Source: Chamaelirium japonicum (lineage: Eukaryota > Streptophyta > Magnoliopsida > Liliales > Melanthiaceae). From it: 64,000 nucleotides of DNA. Shown in pieces: positions 38,421 to 48,066 of the stretch. The DNA lies in NCBI GenBank assembly GCA_947650365.1, contig OX393549.1, positions 31,419,126 through 31,483,125 on the forward strand. The letters run 5' to 3'. Numbering within the stretch: position 1 is the first letter of the stretch; every line of letters begins with the position of its first letter. Made by a program: the position numbers and the translations under genes. The notes beneath the pieces are model-generated. The model did no database searches. It had not been told where the DNA came from and saw nothing but the letters and a program-made list of their open reading frames with translations.

Positions 38421-38495
38421 CTCCACGAATTCCGGGACGAAATGGGCAGCGTCTCCTCCATAATTCTTCCTCCTCTTTGCTGAAGGGGTAGGTCC

Positions 38496-38504
38496 CCTTT
38501 TATA
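38496..38504 (-). promoter_or_regulatory. TATA box in the left Tat LTR
   Basis: TATAAAAGG on the minus strand, kept in the right LTR at 52456-52464. It probably marks the core promoter of the element. Confidence 0.7.
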
Positions 38505-38699
38505 GTGGTGGGGTGACGGTTACGGCGCTCTGCGAAAATCGGGCGGTTGACGTGTCCCCGCAATGAGCTCAACCGCCGCGGTGACGTGGCGCGTGGTTGA
38601 CACCTGGTCACTTTGGCCCGGAAATCGCGGAGCGTCGTCAGCACTGCGAGACCTCCGTGTTCGACTGCTTCTTCACTCCTCGGCTCGTTACACATCCCA

Positions 38700-39035
38700 T
38701 CGAGAGGGGGGGTGTGCCTCCTTGGTGACCGAACGACCGGCCCCCCCTCCTCTGGCTACATGCCGACCCAAGAGAGAGGGGGGGGTGTGTGCCTCCTTGG
38801 TGACCGACCGACCGCCCCCCCTGGCTACATGCCGACCCAGAGAAAAAAGGGGGGACTGCTGCCCTCCTTGGTGACCGACCGACCGGCCCCCCCTGGCTAC
38901 ATGCCGACCCAGGAGAGAGGGGGGGTTGCTGCCCTCCTTGGTGACCGACCGACCGCCCCCCCCCCTCTGGCTACATACCGACCCAGGGAGAGAGAGGGGG
39001 GAGCTGCTGCCCTCCTTGGTGACCGACCGATCGGC
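38700..39035. repeat. Tandem array B in the left Tat LTR
   Basis: About five units of 60-70 bp, each with ccttggtgaccgaccgaccg, a run of C, tggctacatgccgaccca, and a run of G. The matching array at 52675-53045 has much longer homopolymer runs, which explains most of the LTR length difference. Confidence 0.9.
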
Positions 39036-39058
39036 TCCAAAAGGGAATGGTACACACA

Positions 39059-39072
39059 ATACCCCCTCCTGA
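39059..39072 (-). promoter_or_regulatory. Polypurine tract of the Tat element
   Basis: On the minus strand AGGAGGGGGGTAT lies directly before the TGTGTGTACC start of the 3' LTR. Confidence 0.8.
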
Positions 39073-39328
39073 CCGGACGGTCTTCGGTCCCGCCCGGTCA
39101 GGATCACTTCACCTCGATTTGTGTGCAGCCTTAACTTGCACGCTAGCATCGCCTTGCGCGCCCGCACCGGCTTGCGTGCGCGTCTCGGTTTGCATGCCCG
39201 CCTCAGTTCGAGGCTGTTGCAACTCAAAAACAGCTGTCTGGGTTTTTTCTGATTGTTTGCCATATGGTGTCGCCGGGCACCGCCACCTCACCTCCTCGAA
39301 ATTCGAACCCATCCAGCTCCAACTTCGT

Positions 39329-39338
39329 CTATAAATAG
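39329..39338 (+). promoter_or_regulatory. TATA box of the antisense gene
   Basis: CTATAAATAG lies about 250 bp before the ATG at 39586, and just downstream of the Tat 3' LTR read from the plus strand. It is an almost ideal plant TATA box and is oriented against the element. Confidence 0.7.
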
Positions 39339-39410
39339 GAGCCAGATGGTTCATTTCTTTCCTCTGCTTCAGATCTTTCCTCTGCGGCTGAAGGTTCATT
39401 TGGGAGAAGT

Positions 39411-39580
39411 TTCGCTTGAATACACGCCGAAGTCCTGCGTGTCGGTTCACTTGGATACACGTCGAGGACCTGCGTGTCAGCTCGTTTGGATACACGTCGA
39501 GTACCTGCATGTCGGCTCGTTTGGATACACGTCGAGTACCTGTGTGTCGGCTCGTTTGGATACACATCGAGGACTTGCGA
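39411..39580. repeat. 36-bp tandem repeat upstream of the antisense gene
   Basis: About 4.5 copies of a 36-bp unit beginning tggatacacgtcgagg. The period is a multiple of three, so the open frame continues through it, but the repeat lies in what is probably the 5' untranslated region. Confidence 0.9.
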
Positions 39581-39585
39581 CGAAG

Positions 39586-41663
39586 ATGACTTTCACCTGG
39601 TTCTCGATGGTGAACAAGTTCCCTCTGATGGAAGAGGTCCGGGCAGCATACGGTATTCCAGATGTGATTTCGCTTTCCTTCACTACCGGTCCTTTGGACC
39701 CGTCAGACAACGACCGCACTGTCGTCACGCTCAGCCAGCTTCGCTGCGGCCTGCGACTTCTCCTGGCGAGCTTCTCTGGTCGTCTGCTGGAGCGCATGAA
39801 CGTGTCTCCTGGCCAGATAGCTGGCAACGGCTGGAGGATCCTCTGCTGTATAGAAGAATTAGAAGTGCTGGCGGGGCAGCAGCTCTGCATCGCGTACCTT
39901 TTGAAGAAATACTTCATCAAGGATTACAAGGTAACGCCTAACAGCGTCTTCTCGTACTTCAGCCTGCAGGCACGCGCAGGCAGCCGCCCTCCCATTGGGG
40001 GTCTATCTGATACGGTGAGAGGTTGGAAGGAGTGCCCCATCGTTGTCGGGGGACCCTGGAGGGGTCGCTTTAAAGTCCCCGGTCATATCTCCCATCTCGC
40101 CGCGACCATCGAGGACTACTACCCTTCCAAGCAGCTTCAGTGCCCTGAGGCTGTTGAGGAAGAGCTTGACCAACTTATTAAGCAGGTGACGAACAACGAC
40201 GACGACTGGCGGCAGCTGTTTCCGAAGCTACCGGTCGTCAGGTCCTACGGCTCCACTTCAAAGAAAGGCAAACAGTCTGCGGCGTCCGGTAGGGGAGAAG
40301 AGCCCATTACTTACTCTTCTGAGCTTCCTGACAGGTACGTCAGCTCCGTCAGACGCTTCAACCCAAACATCGCTATATCTAAACTCTGTGTGGTCTTCAG
40401 GCGGCGCGCGAAGTTGACTAAAGCTGCAGGCGAGTGCAGCCGTTCGGCTGCGCGCAACGTAGCTGTGCCGATGGGGAAATCAAGGAGGCGAGCTTTGCTG
40501 AACGAGTCTTCCAACAACGAAGATGCTGGACGCGCTCTTCTCGCTCGCTCCATGCGACGTGCTGCTGCCGACGACCTTCGCTCCCTCCCCGACGACTGGG
40601 TAGAGGACGTGCTGTCGACGGGTAAGCAGTATGTGGAGGTAGAGGAATCAGAGAGGTGCTCCGGTTATAGTCTCTCTCCTTCCCTCGGGCGAGACGAGCG
40701 AGCCATGCCGTCTGGCTCGGCTGGGTCGCGTGGGCGAGCTTCACCCCGCGGTCCCCCTGCTGCACCTACCGTTGCACCACCTGCTTCCCCTGCCGCTAGA
40801 AAACTTGATCGCACGGAGGTCCGGGAGTTCATGCCTTCGCCTTCCTCCTCTGCTTCTGGGGGCGCCGCCGGGCCACCTCCTCATTCTCCCCTCGGGGCCG
40901 CTGAAGCTACATCTCACCGTCGTTCCCCCGGGCTCTCTGCTCATCAGGGAGAGGAAGATGATACCGATGTGGGTAGTCCTAGCTGGGAGCATCAGCTCGA
41001 CGACTTTCATGAGGTAAGTCTAAGTCGTTAACGAGTTGACTGCACGTCGACGATGCGCGTGACTACACGCCGACGATATGTGTAACTACACGCCGACTAC
41101 ATGTTTTGACTTCACGTAGTAGTAACTTCTCCCATTAACTCTGTGGTACATGTTGTTTCCTTCTTTGTCAGGCGGGCTGTCGACTTGTTGAGGGGGGCAT
41201 GCATAGGATGACGCGGCTTAAGGCCTCCCTTCAGGCTGCTCGGCAGGAGTCGAGAGAGCTACGCGCTCAGCAGGCGGAAGCTCGACGGGTTCACACCGAA
41301 GAGCTTGCTGCAGTCCAGGCTCAGCTCGAAGCCGCGCTGGAGAACGCTTCTGACTCCTTCGGGCTCCAAGAAGCGTTGGACTCTGCTCAGGTGGAAAATG
41401 AAGGGCTGTGGGAGAAGTTCAGGGCGCAGGCGGCTACGATCAGGGAGCAGCGTGCAGCGGCCAATGCCGCCCAAGCCACTTACGAGGCCGAAATTGCCGC
41501 GTTGAAGGCCTCCCTTGACCAGGCCGAAACGGTGCATAAGGCTGCGCTTGACAGGCAGCATGCTGAATACACCGCGGATTGCAAGTCGCTTCTTATGGAG
41601 CAGGCGGCGGAATGGTGCAAGAAGGTCGCGAAGCTGTGCGGCAAGCTCCCATCGGGATCGTAG
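39586..41663 (+). CDS. Spliced antisense gene of the Tat element (two exons, 639 aa)
   Basis: Exon 1 is 39586-41013 (476 codons) and exon 2 is 41172-41663 (163 codons plus stop). The intron 41014-41171 has a GTAAGT donor and a TTTGTCAG acceptor, and splicing keeps the frame with no split codon. Residues 1-200 (MTFTWFSMVNKFPLMEEVRA..., SFSGRLLERMNVSPGQIAGNGWR) resemble the N-terminal domain of plant proteins filed as putative gypsy-type transposon proteins. Residues about 390-470 are rich in Pro and Ser. Exon 2 is an Ala/Glu/Gln-rich coiled coil. A TATA box lies upstream and AATAAA at 41722. Antisense extra genes after integrase are known in Tat elements (for example gene23 of Grande). Function unknown. 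I chose the ATG after the 36-bp repeat; the frame is open upstream to 39253. Confidence 0.8.
41014..41171 (+). other. Intron of the antisense gene
   Basis: 158 bp with GT-AG ends and in-frame stops. It contains imperfect repeats of the phrase actacacgccgacgatatgtgta, related to the arrays at 39411 and 41856. Confidence 0.75.
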
Positions 41664-41721
41664 AAAGCTGGGGGCGACGCTTGACCGATCTTACTCGCTG
41701 CCTTACTTTGTTTTGTGATGT

Positions 41722-41727
41722 AATAAA
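41722..41727 (+). terminator. Polyadenylation signal of the antisense gene
   Basis: AATAAA 59 bp after the stop codon, followed by a T/G-rich stretch. A typical distance for a plant near-upstream element. Confidence 0.55.
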
Positions 41728-41855
41728 ACAAAACTCTTGTTTGTGTTGGGATCTCTTGATATTTCATCTGAATGCCATGATCATTGTCTTTTTCATCAAC
41801 TTTACATCTCAAGTTCATGTCGATGTCTTGCTATTAAAACTCGGATTTTGTGTCT

Positions 41856-41945
41856 TGACTACACGTCGACGACATGCGTAACCGCACGACGACGACATGC
41901 GTAACTACACGTCGACGATGCACGTAACTACACGTCGACGACGCG
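41856..41945. repeat. 24-bp tandem repeat after the antisense gene
   Basis: About four copies of ctacacgtcgacgacatgcgtaac. The core tacacgtcga also makes up the 36-bp array before the gene. Confidence 0.85.
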
Positions 41946-42029
41946 CGACCAAAATCTAGCCCTTATATTAGTATGGGGTGATATACCCTGCCTTGTTTGC
42001 ATTGGTCGATCGGTCATTCCCCCGCGGGT

Positions 42030-42590
42030 TCTATTGATCGATTTTTCCAAGTGTTCATCGGCTGGTCTCGCCCTTCACAGGGTCCTATCGACCGGTCGGT
42101 CAAGTGGTAAAACTCATTCGGAGTATCACGTACCACTTGGTTTAGGCTGGTTGACCGGTCGTACCCTGACAGGGTCTGTCGACCGATCTTTCCAGTTGTT
42201 CACCGGCCGGTCTCGCCCTTCGCAGGGACCTGTCGACCGGTCGGCCAAGTGGTAGAACTCGCTCGGAGTGTTATGTACCACTTGGTTTAGGCTGGTTGAC
42301 CGGTCGTACCTTGACAGGGTCTGTCGACCGATCTTTCTAGTTGTTCACCGACCGGTCTCGCCCTTCGCAGGGACCTGTCGACTGGTCGGCCAAGTGGTAG
42401 AACTCGCTCAGAGTGTTATGTACCACTTGGTTTAGGTTGGTAAAACTGGTCGTACCCTGACAGGGTCTGTCGACCGATCTTTCCAGTTGTTCACCGGCCG
42501 GTCTCGCCCTTCGCAGGGACCTGTCGACCGATCGGCCAAGTGGTAGAACTCGCTCGGAGTGTTATATACCACTTGGTTTAGGTTGCCTCG
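42030..42590. repeat. 145-bp tandem repeat, about four copies
   Basis: The phrase ttgttcaccggccggtctcgcc recurs at 42053 (variant), 42196, 42341 and 42487. Each unit also carries accacttggtttagg and ctgtcgaccgatcttt. It lies between the 3' ends of the antisense gene and of pol. Confidence 0.9.
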
Positions 42591-42688
42591 GTTAACCATT
42601 ATTCTCTCACATGAACAAAAACGTTGAGCAAGTGCATTTTTATTGAATAGATTCGGAGTTACAAAACGGTTACATGCGTCTTGCCCAT

Positions 42689-43215
42689 TTAACTACCCTG
42701 GTAGAACTTGCGCAGATTGGCTGCATTCCATGGCCTTGCCAGCGCGTTGCCGTCTTGAGTCTTCAGGCGGTAGGCTCCATTTTTCCCCATACCATCAATG
42801 ATGTACGGTCCTTCCCAAGTAGCTTCCAGCTTGCCACTTTCAAGCTCCTTGGTATTGTCAAAGACCTTCCGCATAACTAGGTCCCCTTGTTTGAATACCC
42901 GCCTTCTGACTTTGCGATCATATGCCCTCTTGATGGCCTGATGGTAGTTAGCTAGGCGCGCCCTCGCTCTCTCCCTTTTCTCTTCCAGCAAGTCCAGGCC
43001 ATCAAGCAGGAGTTCGTCATTCAGCTTCGGGTCGGCAGCTACAACCGTTCTCTGTGTCGGGACCAGGGTTTTCGTTGGCAGGACTGCTTCAGAGCCGTAG
43101 GTAAGACTGAACGGGGACTCTCCCGTTGGTCGCTTCGGTGTCGTCCGATATGCCCATAGAACTCTGGGTAGAGCTTCTTCCCACAATCCCTTCTTCTGCT
43201 CTAGCTTCTTCTTCA
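42689..43215 (-). pseudogene. Tat integrase, C-terminal part (shifted frame)
   Basis: This frame continues integrase with WAYRTTPKRPTGESPFSLTYG, then a K/R-rich coiled region, and WEGPYIIDGMGKNGAYRL, the usual end of Tat pol. It is out of frame with the preceding part; a one-base shift lies near 43216-43230. The stop at 42689-42691 is the natural end of pol. Confidence 0.9.
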
Positions 43216-44238
43216 GTATATCGGAATGGCCTGATTCGTCGACTCTGCCTGCCCGTTGCTCTGGGGGTACCGCGGTGTAGAGAAGAATAACTTGATGTTG
43301 TTACTGGCGCAGAACTTCTTGATTGACTCCGCGTCGAACTGTCGCCCGTTGTCTGCAACGAAAGCCCGCGGTAGTCCGAATCGGCAGATGATGCTGCTCC
43401 ATAGGAACTTTCCTACTTGAACTTCCCCGATCTTCAGCAACGGGATTGCCTCCACCCACTTGGTGAAGTAGTCGGTGGCGACGAGGAGGAACTTCCTCCG
43501 GTTGGGCGACGTCGGGAAGGGGCCCAAAATATCCAACCCCCACTGTTGGAAGGGCCACGGGCTGGATACTAGGTGCAGCTCTTCTGCTGGTTGATGTATG
43601 GAGGGAGCATGCTTTTGACATTGCAAGTACCTTTTCGCATATCCCCCCGCATCTGCTTCCATGGTGTGCCAGTAGTAGCCTTGTAGCTTTATCTTCCGCG
43701 CCAGGGATCTTCCTCCGGAGTGGTTCCCGCACCCCCCTTCGTGTACCTCCTTCATGATTTCTGCCGCTTGTTCCTTCGTGAGGCACTTGAGGTACAGTCC
43801 GCCAAACGAACGCTTGTACAGCTCGTCATCGATGAGGGTGTATCTTGGAGCGTGCGCCTTAGTTCTACGGGCCTCATCGACGTCCTCCGGTAATATCCCA
43901 TCAAGTAGGTACGTCTTCATGTTGCCTATCCAATCCGCTCCGACCGCAATAGTATGGGCCGCCTCAATGGCCTGCGTCCTCCTCGTCAGGCAACTATCTT
44001 CTGCGGGGCCGATAGTTCGGGGTTCAGCTTGCACCTCGATGAAAACCCTTTTCTCTTTGTCTTCTCCGAGTACCGATGCTAGATTTGCAAGGGCATCCGC
44101 CTGCTTGTTTTCCGCTCTGGGGAACTGATGGAAGCTTATGTCTTCGAACTTGGCGATCAACTCCCGGGCTAGCTTCAGGTAGGCTTGCATCCTTGCGTCG
44201 CGGGCTTCATACCTACCGGTAATCTGATTGATTACCAG
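43216..44238 (-). pseudogene. Tat second RNase H end and integrase core
   Basis: Reading leftwards after the TAA at 44239-44241, the frame finishes the second (archaeal-type) RNase H (ENKQADALANLAS) and enters integrase: a zinc region with EVHEGGCGNHSGG and KRYLQCQ, LDILGPF, ADNGRQF and NGQAEST. One cysteine of the expected C-x2-C pair in the zinc site is a tyrosine. The frame ends in a TGA at 43213-43215 caused by a frameshift. Confidence 0.92.
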
Positions 44239-45571
44239 TTAGGAGTCGCCGTAGACCTGCAGGCTGGTCACCCCCAGCGCTGTTGCCATCTCCAGTCCTG
44301 TCAGCATCGCCTCGTACTCAGCTTCGTTGTTCGTCGTCGGGAAAAGTAGCCGCACTGACGTTTCGAGCTTCGTGTGATCGGGGGTTACTAGGACTACCCC
44401 CACACCACTCCCGACTGCGCATGACGAGCCTTCCACGAACAATCTCCAGCCTTTTCCTTCGTCCTCCTGTCCTGCTGCCGCACCGACTCCCACGGGTCGA
44501 CCGGCAGCTACCGACAGGTCTTCTAACGTCTCTGGCATCGGTGCAGTGTCTCTCGCCGGGAAGTCGCTGAGGAAGTCTGCAAGTGCTTGTCCCTTGATTG
44601 CTTTCCGAGGTACGTACCGAGGGCCAAACTCTTGCAGCTCTGCAGCCCACTTGCTCAGTCGACCTGCCCGAGTAGAGTTATCCAGTACTTCCTTCAGGGG
44701 GTGCTCAGTGATGACTTCGATGGGGTGAGCGACGAAGTACGGGCGAAGCCTCCTTGACACGTACACTAACGCCAGGGCTACTTGTTCGATCCGTGCGTAC
44801 TGAGTTTCAGCTGACGTCATGATGCGGCTGACGTAGTAGACAGGCCTCTCCGCTCCTTCACATTCGCATATCGATACAGCGCTGATTGCTGCCTCTGATA
44901 CCGAAAGATACACCCCCAGCGTTGCACCTGGCTGGGGGGCTGTCAAGATAGGGGGTCGTCCAAGATACGTCTTCAGCTCCTGAAATGCTTCTTCACAGTG
45001 TTGGTCCCAGTCGAAAGGTGCGAGCTTACTCAGCCTCTCGAACAGGGGCCGACACCGGTCTGAGGACTTGGAAATGAAGCGATTGAGGGCGTTGATCCGT
45101 CCGGTAAGCTTCTGGACTTCCTTTCGTGACTTGGGCGACGACATCTCCTCCAAAGCACGGATCTGCTCTGGGTTGGCTTCGATTCCCCGTCGGGTGACCA
45201 AGTATTCCAGAAATTTTCCCGACATCACACCGAAGGCGCACTTGGCCGGGTTCAACTTCATATTGTACCTCCGTAAGGTTGCGAAGGTTTCCTCCAGGTC
45301 TTGCATATGCGTATCCTCAGCCTGACTCTTCACAAGCAAGTCGTTGACGTAGACCTCCACGTTCCTTCTGATTTGGTCGACGAACATCTTGTTCACCAGC
45401 CTCTGGTACGTTGCTCCCGCGTTCTTCAGCCCGAAAGGCATCATCTTGTAGCAGAAGAGCCCTCGACCCGTGACGAAGGTCGTGTGCTCCTGGTCTTCCG
45501 GATTCATGGGGATCTGGTGATAGCCCGAGTAGCCATCTATGAACGAGAGCCTCTCGTGCCCCGCCGTGGAA
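44239..45571 (-). pseudogene. Tat reverse transcriptase (after insertion), RNase H and start of second RNase H
   Basis: The part begins with the LSFIDGYSGYHQIPM motif, followed by the palm with YVNDLLVKS where YVDD is expected, then LEYLVTRRGIEANPEQI, the connection domain, a first RNase H (YARIEQVALALVYVSRRLRPY; VITEHPL), and the start of a second RNase H (LFVEGSSCAVGSG, NNEAEYEAMLTGLEMA, VYGDS). TAA at 44239-44241 stops it just after GDS. The Asp-to-Asn change in the catalytic motif and the stop indicate a dead copy. Confidence 0.93.
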
Positions 45572-45576
45572 TCCAC
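45572..45576. repeat. Target-site duplication TCCAC, left copy
   Basis: Matches 47906-47910 exactly and flanks the TG...CA element. Confidence 0.93.
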
Positions 45577-47905
45577 TGTTGGAAATAAATCCATGGTAGA
45601 GGCCCACAGCGGAAGCAAAGTGAAGGTCCGAGGACCGTGAGCGGTGTGCGTTACATATCAAAATTTTTATCGAAACGATCTACATATGCGTGTATGAATC
45701 TAGCATGGCAACTACGCGAACCCCTAACGACGATCTAACGCGAAAGAACAATCTAGCATGTATGCATGTTCTAATTATGTTAGATCTACTTGTTAGAGAT
45801 CATACCTGCGTGCGGAATCTTTCACCGCGACAAATTTCTTCTTTGTCGATGGAGACGGGCTACGGATCTGCTCGATATAGCTTCGGTACAATGGCCATAA
45901 CTTTCTTCTCCAAACTCTGATTGGGCTGAAATTTTGACTGCAGGTAACCAACTTCAAGACGCAACTTTTCCAACAAGTTTCACGTCGTTTGGACTTCTGT
46001 AGCTCCCGGAATCGCAGAAACAACATTGATTTTCTGTGCAGATTCTGAATAGCAAAAGGTTGCGGGAGACGCCTTCTAGTTCACCCGATCTCACACGATG
46101 CACGGCACCTCGTCGATGGATCTCTGAGTGCCTCCATACGACGAGCCTTCTCCTTCTACGAAACACCACGCGAGGAAGATGAGTCGCCATCCAATGGTGC
46201 AAGCGAGGGAGAGAGAGACGAGGGAGGAGATGCGAAGAGAGGAGAGGGGCTTCGGTTTCCCCATGGCTTGCATGGCCGGCCCTAGGGCTTGCCCATGCAT
46301 CTAATTTCGTGCCCCCTCTCTCTCCTTCTCATATATAGGGCCGGCCTATCCATATGGATAAGGACAGTATGGATAAGGATGATTGATTCAAGCCTTATCC
46401 CTATATATCTCTTCTTTATCTCTATCCTTTCCTTGTTTTCGAAAACGGTCAAAACCAGCCCGTTTTCTACGCCTCATAACCGGCCCCTTCATCGGAGGCA
46501 ACAACCTCCCGAAACTAATGGGGCCGGCCTTGACCAGTCTCTCAACACTTAGGGCCGGCCCCCTTAGTGCATAGTGGCGCATGGTATGACCAAAACGCCC
46601 TTATGCCACTAGTTGGCCGTTCCTCGTGTATGAGACTTTGCAAGGCACACATAAGTGATGTGCACCAGTGATTTCACTATTCTCTGAGGTTCCCGTAGGG
46701 TGCCTCTAGTGAAGTCAACTAGTCAACTCGCAACATGTCCCGGTGCATCGCACCCATGTGGCAAAGTACACTTATGACAAGGAATTGCTACATGCGTCTC
46801 TGCACTAACCTAGGGTTTCCCCTTAGTGCACACACGTAGCTACGCATCTACCATGCACTAGTGCAAAGCACTCACGGAACGTATTCTTGGACTTCTCACT
46901 TCCTCTAACTACGTTCTGTGTTTCGAGGAGATGGTATAAGAACCGTACATAATGTCGATAAGGTGGAACCTTCAGGGACCAGGGTTTATGGCTTCCAACT
47001 CAGACTCGATCGACACACTACCCGAGTGTACCATCGATCCTCTGAGTCCGAGTTAACCTGCGTAGCCACCCAGAGTGCGACGCAGGCTGCACTCCAATTC
47101 CTCCAGACTTACTATGTTCTCCCTCATACATCTGCTCTCCGCTTAGTATGGTAAACCCGATGTCCCTCCACTTGGTGCCATGATGCAACTCGAGCGGTGG
47201 AGAATACCGTCAGACTCGAGTGCTCATATGACTCGATTCCTTCCAGGTTGACCACATACATCGTACCTCCGATTACTCTTCCGAGCAACCGGATCCGTTA
47301 CCAGTCCAACTGATGACCACCTGGCCAGGGTTTAATACGACGTAGGTCAGACCAAGGAACGCACCTCCCGTTAGGGGTGTGAATAGCCTGCAGGAGTGAC
47401 ACGCTGATGCAACGCCAGCCGGGTAACCCAGTACACCGTGGTTTTGGATCACTGCATCCGGATCCTCACACATTGGTGCGCCAAAGCACCACACAACTGG
47501 TTAGTCCACCAGACATGGCTCCTCAGGGTTTAGGACCGTTTTACCCTAAGCAGAAACACGGTTTAGTGCACCGGTGTCTGCTCACCGATCTGTGCACCGT
47601 GTTGGTTCCGTTCGGCCACAGACACTATGCCTGGTAATGACCGTGGTGGAGACACCCACGCTCTGTCATCCCAACAGCTTATCCTGATAGGGCGACCAAC
47701 CCTAATCAGAGCTGCGAACTTATTTAAGTTACATGGGACCAGTCCCTTGAGTCTCCCACTCAAGTGGATTACCATGTAGCCATGGCTCTCTGTTCTGTAA
47801 TCAGAACATGTACTAAGGTACGTACCAATATGCATTCCTATACTATCAACCATATATAGCTAAACTATAGGTTTTTACGAGCTATAGACCTCACCAATTC
47901 TAACA
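45577..47905 (-). mobile_element. Solo LTR inserted in the Tat reverse transcriptase gene
   Basis: The sequence runs from TGTTGGAA to TTCTAACA, so its ends are short inverted copies. TCCAC duplications flank it. It is 2329 bp, has no primer-binding site or polypurine tract inside and encodes no retrotransposon protein, so it is best read as a solo LTR left by recombination. Element plus one duplication is 2334 bp, a multiple of three, and the RT motifs on both sides are in the same frame. The strand is a guess based on the TGTTAGAATTGGTGAGGTC start, common for Copia-type LTRs. A related, older copy is at 1-1375. Confidence 0.9.
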
Positions 47906-48066
47906 TCCACCAGGGTATCGATGAGTGGTAGCGGGTAACTGTCCTTTGGGCATGCCTGGTTGAGATTTGTGAAGTCGATGCAGACCCGAATGGCTCCTGA
48001 CTTCTTGGGGACGGCGACCACGTTAGCGATCCACTTCGGGTACCGAGCCTCTCTGATGATGCCCGC
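47906..48066 (-). pseudogene. Tat reverse transcriptase, segment before the solo LTR
   Basis: After the TGA at 48067-48069 the frame continues with REARYPKWIANVVAVPKKSG and VCIDFTNLNQACPK, the fingers and first palm part of Ty3/gypsy reverse transcriptase. It ends at the solo LTR. Confidence 0.92.

Larger units (their letters stand above)
37612..39058 (-). repeat. Left (3') LTR of the Tat element
   Basis: Pairs with 51572-53070. It contains two tandem arrays (37850-38420 and 38700-39035) and a minus-strand TATA box at 38496-38504 (TATAAAAGG). Confidence 0.95.
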
